NCBI RefSeq assembly: GCF_964204865.1
Contig: NC_135254.1
Coordinates: forward strand, 15,381,001-15,445,000
DNA: 64,000 nt
Reading direction: 5' to 3'
DNA from: Styela clava
Taxonomy: Eukaryota; Chordata; Ascidiacea; Stolidobranchia; Styelidae
Position numbers and translations under genes: made by a program. The notes below the pieces were generated by a model. That model was not told where the DNA came from. It ran no database searches and worked only from the letters and a program-made list of their open reading frames with translations. Of this stretch, positions 54,663-64,000 are shown piece after piece (within the stretch, counting starts at the first letter, position 1; every line of letters starts with the position of its first letter).

Positions 54663-54765
54663 ATGAGCAAGATTTTGTTAAGTCCGGACATATTAGAGAT
54701 TCCTGAAGATTATTTGAGTACAAGTTTTGCTGATATGTTCAATTTCAAACCGAACGATATTTATG
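54663..54765 (+). CDS. Candidate first coding exon, gene uncertain
   Basis: ATG followed by 34 codons and a strong phase-1 donor (TTTATG|GTGAGT). The peptide begins MSKILLSPDILEIPEDYLST and is acidic, with no recognised motif. Same length (103 nt) and end phase as the first exon of the phospholipase gene at 58694-58796, so it could be an alternative first exon of that gene. It could instead start a separate small gene ending at 58353; the terminal exon there needs phase 0, so a further exon would be required. Confidence 0.35.
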
Positions 54766-55256
54766 GTGAGTAAATAAAGAGTATTGATAATTCTTGTTTC
54801 ATACTTTTTGAATTAAAAATGACATTGTGAACTAAATTTAGCGTCAGAATCAGTGGTAGATGAAAAGTGACCAGTTTTAAGACTACATTATATGTTGATT
54901 ATTATAAAAGATGATTCTAATTCAATATACACTGTATATTCGTTATTGAGGATAAAAGAGTGTTGCAATGATTTTTTCGACTTTAGCACACCAAATTCAA
55001 ATGCTTAGAAAAAAATTTCAACTGGTTATGAAAAACGTAATAACTATTCATAATTATGTATGATGAGTTTAAATAGCAATGACAAAAAAGTTTCTGAGCA
55101 ATACTGAAAAATCCATTAACTTTGTATATGAATAAAAATTTATTAATAAATTGATGAATGTTGAATACGAGATTTTCATCAGAAACTTCCGGATTTTACT
55201 ATAAGCATATAAAAAGTAATGCTAATATATAACGTGTTGTGTTTTTTTAGTTTTGC

Positions 55257-55800
55257 GTAAAAACGTCAACTCACGCACGCTGAGTGCCGTGCATTTTCTC
55301 TATTAGAATCAAATTTCTAGATGTTACTAAGTAGGACTCCGCGTAAGAACGCCAACTCACGCACGCTGAGTGCCGTACATTCTCTCTAATAGAATCAAAA
55401 TTCCAGATGTGACTAAGTTTAGAATGAGACAAACAAAATACCTAATATCATTTATTTTTTGTCACTGGATATTGGTACGACTCCACGTAAAAACGTCAAC
55501 TCACGCACGTTGAGTGCCGTGTATTTTCTCTATTAGAATCAAATTTCCATTGGGTATTTTTAGAATAATACAAACAAGGTATTCACTTCTAATTGTTTTG
55601 TAACACTGTATATTCTCGAGAGATCACGTGGCAACGTCAACTCACGCAGGCTGAAGGTTATGTAATTTTCTCCATTAGAAGGTGAATAAATTTAGGAATC
55701 AGACAAACAGGATATTCACTTTCAATTGTTTTGTAACACTGTAATTCTCAGGATTTCACGTGAAAACATCAACTGACGCATCGGCGCCACCACTCATTTC
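55257..55800 (+). repeat. Five-copy imperfect tandem repeat
   Basis: A core like AAACGTCAACTCACGCACGC followed by TGAGTGCCGT and a T-rich stretch recurs at about 55262, 55348, 55492, 55632 and 55764. Spacing is 86, 144, 140 and 132 bases and copies degrade toward the right. Later units also share a block like ACAAACA[AG][GA]ATATTCAC. Confidence 0.85.
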
Positions 55801-58101
55801 CTTTGTACCAGCGAAGCAAATTTTTTTTTTTTAAACAAAAACAAAAAGCTTATTTTTCAATCATCCTATCACCACTGTTTACCTATCCGCCATGTAATGT
55901 CCATGTTTTCTTTTGCAAAATATTTGTGTCTATACTATTGTAATTTAGGTTCGGGCCGCGAAAAATATCATTCTGCTGAGTGTGCCTACTAGCCCATAGC
56001 TGGCTAGTTCAGAAATAGATCCAGATAATATAGTACGGCAAGTGCGAGGCATTTTAACGATATAACGTGGAATTTGAGCCTGGGATCCAGGTTTACACAG
56101 CTGTCTAATGAGATCAGTTTTCTTTCGATTGTTCTTGAAACATTTCTATTTTTGCTAATTGTGCAATGTTTGCAGTATAATGAATTGAAATGAAATGCTC
56201 AATACTTAATTTGCTGCTAACCATCTCTGCTTCTAAATATAACATAAAGCGATGAATCATTATCTCGCGTTTATGAAACGCTGAGTCATAATTGGAATTG
56301 GAAATTGGAACTGGGTAACTCCGCGCACTACCGTTCCACAAAAACGAAAGCTATAACGCAGCCGTTCTGGGGTTATATAATGAACTGATAATGTATATAA
56401 ACATCCAAAGATAAATCATATTTCTAAATTTAGATTCTGGATTCGAAAGTTTTGTTCATTTCGTGACATAATTTGCACATATGGTTAAAAATTATGTATT
56501 TAATCAAACTAAAGCAAATAATAACTTATGAGCAACGTGATACAAGCAGCTGTGTGAAGCAACAAGCTAATGTGGTGATTTAACCATACGGCTCTTAAGC
56601 TTTAAGAATCGTTGGTGCCTCGGCCGGCTTAGTTTTGTAACCACCCAGTTACATCGAGTTGAATACAAGCCTCAATTTTCATTTGAACGCCCATTCAAAT
56701 ATTACTAAAATTTTGTATGTTGTGGTAATCACTTTCGAGACTGGATATTACTGGTCGTAACTGGTTTATTAATCGTGCTTGTGTAGGTGCGTCTGATAGC
56801 CCGACAGACCTGATGTGTGTGACATCTTGAAAAAAAACAAAAAATTTCTCATGCGCCCTGAAAACAATTTTTCCTTAAGATTCATAACTGGTACTTTTTA
56901 TTCTATTTTTCTATCGGTATGCAGGGATATTAAGAAAGTGATTCAGAACGGAAATTCCTCTAAATCCTTTCTATAACGCACATGTGTACTTTCATCATCA
57001 ATATTACTCATCTTCATGCGGTGTAAATTGTCTATGCAAGATTTACATATGAATTTAAAAAGTAATCGTTCTTTCAACAAAAATAACTCAGTGATTGTTG
57101 AGCGGAGAATTTTTTGTTTTCGTATATGATTGAAAAAATGCTAGATTGAATCTCGAGCAAGTAAGCTTACAGACGTTTCCGCATAAACACAAACCGCATT
57201 ATAACCTGTACTTATGAGCAAAGATTTTGCCTATAATTTTATTACAGAGATTAAACTATGAAATGGTAAACAGCAGGATTGGAATGAAGAGCAGAATTTG
57301 AAGCTTTGAGAAGAGATTTTTGAGCTTTGTTTCGCGTAACGCTTAACTAGTCATAGCGTAAAAGAGAGTTCATTAAAGGTTCTTGTAGAGAACGTGATAA
57401 TCGTTTGGATGGCAAATTTGTTGACCTGTATTTACTCTATTAAAGTGGATGATGAGCATATATAACTTTCCCTATCTACCGAAATATGCTTTCCGGAAAT
57501 GCCGAGCGATGAGTCTTTTGTGGGAAAAACAGTTGCCACTAAAGTTCAATCAATATCGGTAAAACATCCCATCATTGACCTAATTTTCACCCAAGATCAA
57601 ATACTGTGCATCTATAACACCAAGGTGAATATACCAAGGTTGTAAGGCATTATGCCGCATTTTGTGCCGCGATCTAACCTTCTTAACCTTATATTACTAG
57701 TATAATATGCCGCTTTAATAGCACTAGCTATTGTTCGGCACGGTCGGAAGTGCCCCATCATTATTTTGCAAATAAGACTCAAATTCGCCATTAGAGATCA
57801 CTATTAACGATCGGAAACTTTCGTCCATGTTTGGTCCAAATAGCGAATCGGACATTATTATCCACCATGCCAAGAACAGTGATATTCAACAGATACCTGA
57901 CGACAACAATTTTCCAAACAAAAACGATCTTTTTTTTATGTATAGATCATAGACTACCTACCAAGTAGTGAGGTATTATCACTGAGCCATAGTAGATTGA
58001 TGATAAAATGATCGGTATAAATTATGCCCCGTCATATCATTTTTTCATTAAAATTATGACTCTTTATATGTCCGGGTTGGAATATAGCAATCTCCCAATA
58101 G
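55801..58101. other. No supported gene
   Basis: AT-rich sequence, probably intronic or intergenic. An open frame at 56114-56341 (-) has no recognised motif. A phase-compatible AG at about 55950 is followed by only 13 codons before a stop. Confidence 0.4.
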
Positions 58102-58353
58102 GTCTGTATATATTTAAACAATGAGTCGCAAAAATATAATGAAAAGAGTGTGGAGGACTTGAGGGGACTGGGACTTGAGGAAGACCCATTTGATATACAG
58201 GCTAGACTTCATAATTCAGAAAAAGAAAATGTATATTTCAAATTTAAAATGAAAATAGCGAAGATTATGAGAATAAGTGAACATAACTATATAAAATATA
58301 CAGAGAACGCTCAAAGTAGGAATAATATTTTACATGGTAGCACGGATAGTTAA
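58102..58353 (+). CDS. Candidate terminal exon of an unrecognised gene
   Basis: Open from an acceptor-like CCCAATAG at 58101 to a TAA at 58351-58353, with AATAAA 43 nt later. The peptide is charged and helical in look (KSVEDLRGLGLEEDPFDIQA, then NSEKENVYFKFKMKIAK) with no known motif. An ATG-initiated reading is not available in frame near the start, so it should be a downstream exon; its 5' partner is not established. It ends about 340 nt before the phospholipase start codon. Confidence 0.35.
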   Translation, partial: VCIYLNNESQKYNEKSVEDLRGLGLEEDPFDIQARLHNSEKENVYFKFKMKIAKIMRISEHNYIKYTENAQSRNNILHGSTDS

Positions 58354-58395
58354 GTACATGACAATTGCATAATACTGTGACTGTGACAACGATGA

Positions 58396-58401
58396 AATAA
58401 A
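58396..58401 (+). terminator. Possible polyadenylation signal
   Basis: AATAAA 43 nt after the stop at 58353, supporting a transcript end just upstream of the phospholipase gene. Confidence 0.35.
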
Positions 58402-58693
58402 CTATACTAGTTTCAGATAACACTGCGTCTTAGTTATCTTGATAACATCATTCATAAGTAATATGATTCAAGAGACATATATCATAATTTTAATGAAGCA
58501 AAATTTTATTCACCGTGATAGATTACGATGAAGTGTTACTTGTAACTGAAAATTATTATGAAATATTGCGGACGTTGATGAAGTAATAGCATAGGTTAAT
58601 TAGGATATGATCAATTGCATTTGTCAAATCTTGTAGAATATTGATCTCATCTGTCTCATAATCTAATGATATAAAGACGAGTCTCAAGGTATC

Positions 58694-61600
58694 ATGACTT
58701 CAGTTAGAAAAGGGGCTTACGTGCCGTCCAAATCGTTTTCATTTTTGCTGCCGTTAACAGAAGACGAAGCCCTCGAAGAACAGAACGACGACCAAGGTTT
58801 GAATATTTTCAAATCAAGAGTGATTTCATGGATCTTGATTGGGCACATCTTGTTTTAAATGTTGCCGATGGACCCGGTAAATTATTTAGCTTTTGGAATA
58901 TGTGGAATTTTTGGAAAATTTTCAACGGGAACCATCAATTTACCGAAAATTCCTAAACTATATTGAACTATATCCATTGATATATTATATCGATAAGTTG
59001 CTATTGGGTAAATTTCATTCAATCTCTTAAAATATTATTAGATTTTAGGCGAGGCGGTGCGTATGTGATCTGCGTCAGTTACCATATCCGGTAATACGAC
59101 AGGAAAAAATAGGAAATATAAAGGCATTGTCATCTATTTGATGTTGATGTATTTTTTATTTGAGAGTACGCCAATATCTTGTTGGTTTTATTAAAAAAAC
59201 ATTTCATACATTTGCTTTTAACAAGGCTCTAAATGAGCAGTCATTGATGTGCTGTGAATTGTGAGATACCGTGCATGAAGTACAAAGATGTTTCTAGCTT
59301 GGCATACAACCTAATTTGGTACACATGGTTTGTTACTAATACGGTTATTATTCCGCACGGCTTGTTATAGTTTAACTCGTGTGCAACTAAAGTTGATCGC
59401 ATGCAATTTGAGAGTAAACCCGTGTCGAACCCGGACGTACACGCTGGAATTCGACGTGACAATTATTTTGAGCCCAAAATAGTTCATAAAGTGATGATTC
59501 TGATTAAAATAGCAGATTTCATAAAGTGATGATTCTGATTAAAAAGCAGATTTTAAACAAAAGTGCGAACGCGAAAACGAAATGAAATTTTTGATTTTCG
59601 TTGCGTCCCGTTGCGTGTTTATATCGAATGCTTTTACAGCAATTTAAACGCAGTGTCTTTGTATACAAATAAGTCTATGTTTGTACAAAAATAAAACTAT
59701 TCAGACAAACCTTTCTAACATTCTAATCTGTGAATATTCAAAGCACTGCTGTAAATAAAAAAAAAACGAGAAAAGTGGATTAGTCGTGAATTCACTTTAG
59801 GCTCATTTTGTATTCATCTTGTTTTTGTGATCTAATCTCTTATGTATTTCTTCAAATGAATATTTCTCATTCATAAGCTTTATTTCCGTTAACTGACTTA
59901 AACTCTTAAGTTTTAAAATATTTCTAGGGGAATTTCATGCACGAAATGTGTCGCCGAATTCCTCGTAAACCCATTGTTGTTCGTCCGTTCTACATTTCTA
60001 CTCCAAAACAACAAGTATTTCAATTATGAATAAAAATGTTTTTCTTATTTCAGTTCGTGGAAATGGAGGGAAGACAGATCCGTTTCAATTCTTCGAGGTG
60101 AGTTACATTTTAACAAAAGGATTATAATTCAACTTACGTGTTGTCGCGAAGAAATTTTTATTTTTTTTGCAAAGCTCTGAAAATATTTGAAATGATTACA
60201 ACATTGATTTGTTCTCTTGTAGGTTTGATAAACAAAAATACAATTCTGATTTCCACGCCTTTACGAAGTATTTCGCCTTTTCGCTTTGTACAATCTACAC
60301 GAAGACCCAAAGGAATGAATATTTTCAACTTACCGTAGATTATCTTGCTAAAAGTATAATAATGGCCCATTTGACGTTGTTGGCGTAAAGAGCGTTTAAA
60401 CATGCCAACAACCACCAGACAAAGACGCCATTAATCATTTTTATGAATTAGACATTAGATATTAAAAATTATCCGATCATTTATATTTTTATATAGGTTG
60501 AACATGAGCCTTGCAATATGCTGCGAGTTCGAATCACGCGAGGAAGAGAAATAACAAAGGGAAGATTCGGGGATTTGAGTAAGCATATCAATCTACTCGT
60601 ATATATTACAAGTTACATTACTCGCTATATTTCCTGTGATCTATATATTCCCCTGCTTTATTTGGAATATTGGATCATAGGAAAGGGGGGGGGGGGGGGG
60701 GGGGGGTCCGTCCTATGATCTAGCCCGGGTGAGGATCTTCATGTGATCCGTAATATGAAGTAAACTTATGCTAAACTACATAATGTTTTGAGTTTTGGAT
60801 GAGGTATTTCAAAACTTGAAAGCGAAAGGGTCTGGGCATGCGGGTACCATTACGTAGGAGACCATGTGATTAATGATAACCTAACCTGATTTGAAAATAC
60901 GACAAGATCTACGAATTCTGGGGTTCTTTCCCCTAGCTATATTTGACTGAAAATGAAAATCATATTGGGAGCACATATATGAGTTATATATTTATTTCAC
61001 CAATTATTCGATTTATTTCAGAAAACGTTATTATTTTGACCTGATTTTCTGACCTGACAAGAATTGTTCAAAAATTGACAGCCATTCATGATTCATCCAC
61101 TTATTTGTGGAAGATGTAGGAAATACGCTTGAATGATTATGAAAACTAAATTTTTTCGATTTCACGAGTAAAAATTAATGTTTTTTTAGTGGATGTTCCC
61201 GATCCGTATGTGATTGTACACGTACCGGAAGCGCCTGATGGTCGAAAACAAACGCAAACAATTGATAATGATTGCAATCCAGAATGGAATGAAGAACTTC
61301 TTTTTTATCTCAAACCACAAACAGAAGAAAAACGGAAAATTATAGCACATGTAAAATTATAAATTTACTATCTATATAAGTCACCATTTTTACACAATAA
61401 CGTGAAAACACAATTTATATATTCTTGTGATAAAAGAGTGTACGATTTTGAACGCATTGCATCGGTTACTTATTGTCTGATTGTGACAATACTTTGATCA
61501 TTAATGACTTTTAACCCTGAGATAATGGTCATTTTAAGACTTATAGAACAGCCTTTGTTATGTGCTTAAAATGCGCTTGATAATCTTTTGCATACAATCT

Positions 61601-63580
61601 AATACAAAATGTCTTAATTTTATTCAACATCCCGCTTGGAAATATTTTTTAATATCGTGATTTTTAATGGCATTTTATCATACCCAATGTATCTTCTGTG
61701 TTGACTTTTAGTAATCCAAAAATTTCTAGTCAATTCAGGAAAATCTATACAATTTATTTTGCGTGATTTGGTTTTTGTCTAACGAGGCGAGACGAAGTAA
61801 CCTATTATCAGTGTAATTATTTGACCGCTGTTACGCATGACAAGCCTTAAGACCTCGGGGATAAGCGACCAAAATGCTAAACTATCTTATAATTCGAGTT
61901 ACCCATACTTAAGAAAATTGGAATAAATGAAATAGCATTATGATAGAATTGTATTTTCGTTGTCTATTTGAAGTAATTGGAATCGAATTTGATTTATTGC
62001 ATATGTTATTGAAAAATTTTTACTACATTTTTCATTATTTTGCAGATAACTCTCATGGATTCTAACTACGCTTTAGATGAAACAATTGGTGCGGTTGAGT
62101 TCGACCTATCAAAAGTACCAATGGATGAAACTTTGAAAAAAACATTTAATTTTTTTGAGGTAAAATTTAATTTTTATTCTTTTACTGTGTCTGACAAGAT
62201 TTTTTTAATTCAATCAAAATCAGCGATGTGTTGAAATATTCAGCCGAGGTATGTCTCTTTGGTGTGCCACGCTTGAAAATAATTGGAGAAATAGGATAAC
62301 ACACCTGTATAATTAAATTCTTAGTTGGCAGAATAGCCAGCCTCCTTGTCTTAAGACATTTTTTATTATTTAATATTCATTTCGTGCAATATATATATCG
62401 GAACCATTGCCAAGAACTGATGTAAATCAAGAGAACGTGAAAAAATCTGACATTGATAGATCCAAAAATGATCTGTATATTATTCAAATATTTTATGACA
62501 TATATATATATTATTTTTTATTGTAGACATCTGAAGTCGATATAGAATTCACGATGCAGTCAGTGTAAGTAAATTTTTTATTCAAAGTGTAACAGGGCCA
62601 TTGATTTGTTGTGCACGCCGTTGATGTCCTATATTGTCAGACATTATATTGCTGTAGACGCTACGTTTATATATATGCATAGAATATTCATATTTATATA
62701 CGGTACAATCAGCCATTGTGTTTTAAAACCAAGCTGTTTTTACAAATATCAGCTATTCTAGAAATATTTGAACATTATTTATACCTGTAATACCCGTCCA
62801 TTGCGTCGGTTTCAGACGATATGTTATAAAATATATTGAAACCAACCGTCTCCAATTATACTCGACCACTCTAAGGTTATTAAGGTAGCTTACTTTTTAA
62901 ATGACTGGCTATATAGCCTACGTGATGTATTGCGGAAGAATCAATCACGATCAGCCTATACTGTATAATATGCAAATTACCATCACGACAATTAACCTCT
63001 GCTGTCTAGGATATTCGGTGTGTGAGACATGGTGACACAATATAGTTTAATAATAATAACAAGGTGTCGTACATGCTAACGTGACTTTTTGGACAAGAAA
63101 TGGACCTATGAATCGTTTTGTTATTTGAATCGCTTTTTTTTATTAATTACAGGACCAATTGCTTTGAAATTTTCAGTGGTTAAAAATTGTTGTTGTCGCT
63201 AGAAGGCTATTACTTTTATTCATTTCAAAAATATCTGTGGCCTCTATGGGATTCGTTTTTCACTTCAAAGTTTGTGTGTTGACGTCATCAAAATCAAAAA
63301 TTGCGTGTCGTGGTTCAGTGGTCACATTTCAGTGATCTGGTGGTCAGACTACTGGTTTTGTGCAAATTTGATACGATTTCGTTTCGGCCTTCGTGACCAT
63401 ATATTTGATCACTGTTCTCTTGTTTTATCGTGGCCTTCCCTTTTTAGGTACAATTCAGATATAAGATGCAGTCTAGCACTTTGCGACGAAGAGAAACGAT
63501 TTCGCACAATGCGAAAAAAAGTTGTCTTAGAAGCAATGAGGCGTTCGATTCCTGCAAATGGGCCCAGAACTCTGCGAGAG
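58694..63580 (+). CDS. PLA2G4: Cytosolic phospholipase A2 (group IV), 5' part with the C2 domain
   Basis: Group IV enzymes move to membranes on calcium binding and release arachidonate from phospholipids. Exons seen: 58694-58796, 60054-60097, 60497-60578, 61190-61350, 62046-62159, 62527-62564, 63448-63580. Phases agree and give 225 residues; the gene continues off the right edge. Residues ~50-180 are a cPLA2-type C2 domain: MLRVRITRGREITKGRFGDL, MDVPDPYVIVHV, NDCNPEWNEEL, ITLMDSNYALDETIG. The calcium-binding Asp residues of the MDVPD loop, the Asn of CNPEWNE and the Asp and Asn of LMDSNY match the positions known in human cPLA2-alpha. SLALCDEEKRFRTMRKK then leads into the catalytic region. 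The catalytic Ser and Asp lie beyond the window, so activity cannot be judged. The N-terminal ~49 residues (MTSVRKGAYVPSKSFSFLLP at the start) are not conserved, so start and first exon are less certain. Confidence 0.9.
59483..59551 (+). repeat. Tandem duplication of a ~35-base unit
   Basis: Two copies of TTCATAAAGTGATGATTCTG plus AT-rich sequence and AGCAGAT, starting at 59483 and 59518, in phospholipase intron 1. Confidence 0.9.
60673..60720. repeat. G22 tract inside a 10-bp inverted repeat
   Basis: GATCATAGGA (60673-60682) and TCCTATGATC (60711-60720) are exact reverse complements. Between them lies an uninterrupted run of 22 G (60685-60706). It sits in phospholipase intron 3, about 95 bases after the 60578 exon end. 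Confidence 0.9.
63156..63427 (+). repeat. Dispersed SINE-like repeat, copy 4
   Basis: Shares CAATTGCTTTGAAATTTTC, GCTAGAAGGC, TGACGTCATCA and a GGCCTTCGTGACCATATATT 3' block with the copies at 15187, 25449 and 40751. A middle block (GTGGTTCAGTGGTCAC, then GTCAGACTACTGG) recalls tRNA-type A-box sequence. The repeat ends only about 20 bases before the acceptor of the phospholipase exon at 63448. Confidence 0.7.
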
Positions 63581-63622
63581 GTATATTCTCAAACATTATC
63601 ATGCTACCAGTAATATATAGAA

Positions 63623-63900
63623 CAGGATGGTTCAAGATTGTCAGCTCCGCGGGCCACAAAATTACTTTTGCATTGTTCGCGGGCCACAATAGTGCTAAGA
63701 ATTCGCTCATTCAACTTCGCTGGTTGCCTCAGCAAGCCATAACACTAGTCAATTCAATGACATTTGTGATGGGACAAAATATAACAGATTTTTTTTGGTC
63801 AATTTTGTGACGATGACAACACGAAATGCGATTTTTTGATTCCTCTCCGAATGCGACGCGGGCCACATGTGGCCCGCGGGCCTAGGTTTGGACCACCCTG
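63623..63900. mobile_element. 278-bp hAT-like MITE
   Basis: Ends CAGGATGGTTCAA and TTTGGACCACCCTG form inverted repeats of the common CAGGGGTGGTCCAAAC type. Flanking 8-mers ATATAGAA (63615-63622) and ATCTAGAA (63901-63908) match at 7 of 8 positions. GCGGGCCACA and TGTGGCCCGCGGGCC subterminal repeats fit the same class. No protein frame. It lies in the phospholipase intron after the 63580 exon end. Confidence 0.85.
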
Positions 63901-64000
63901 ATCTAGAATATTTGCTACTCAGTAACCAGAAAGCATAGTTTTACTTATACCTTATTAAATGGAAAAGCTTTACCATACCTCTTCCAAAAATATTTTTTGG
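63901..64000. other. Intronic sequence at the window edge
   Basis: Continuation of the phospholipase intron after the hAT-like MITE. The next exon, expected to enter the catalytic domain, is not reached. Confidence 0.6.

Noticed and set aside
60158..60415. 85-residue minus-strand frame in phospholipase intron 2
   Set aside because: No motif, antisense to an intron, no splice support.
60518..60560. GAGTTCGAATCACGCG, resembling a tRNA B-box
   Set aside because: It is coding sequence of the phospholipase C2 domain (LRVRITRG), and no cloverleaf can be drawn around it.

Overview
The window is animal nuclear DNA: AT-rich, with genes split into small exons by GT-AG introns, polyadenylation signals, and many small DNA transposons. 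No bacterial features, rRNA, tRNA or CRISPR arrays were seen. Gene content (an Odd-skipped related zinc-finger gene, type II membrane olfactomedin proteins, a group IV cytosolic phospholipase A2) and compact AT-rich introns fit an invertebrate deuterostome, most likely an ascidian tunicate. That placement is inference. All confident genes lie on the + strand.

Layout. 1-5.6 kb: no supported gene. 5.6-8.1 kb: complete six-exon Osr gene with five C2H2 fingers. 8.4-15.2 kb: no supported gene. 15.17-36.16 kb: tandem duplication of a ~10.3-10.7 kb unit. Each unit carries a complete eight-exon gene for a 439-residue membrane-anchored coiled-coil olfactomedin protein, a hAT-type element with a perfect 8-bp target duplication, and other mobile debris. 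37.4-38.5 kb: small two-exon gene of unknown family. 38.5-43.4 kb: mobile-element remnants and direct repeats. 43.39-49.49 kb: a 6.1-kb segment bounded by 16-bp terminal inverted repeats and TA dinucleotides, carrying an intact five-exon gene for a 530-residue SAMD3-like protein and no recognisable transposase. 50.4-58.4 kb: three small exon-level candidates that are only partly resolved. 58.7 kb to the right edge: the 5' half of a cytosolic phospholipase A2 gene (N-terminus and whole C2 domain); its catalytic domain lies beyond the window.

The strongest 'new system' candidate is the TIR-bounded element with the SAMD3-like gene: five exons join in frame without a stop, so the gene looks intact, yet it sits inside what looks like a DNA transposon. 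Exon models were built by hand from splice consensus and reading-frame phase; olfactomedin, Osr and phospholipase assignments rest on recognised family motifs.
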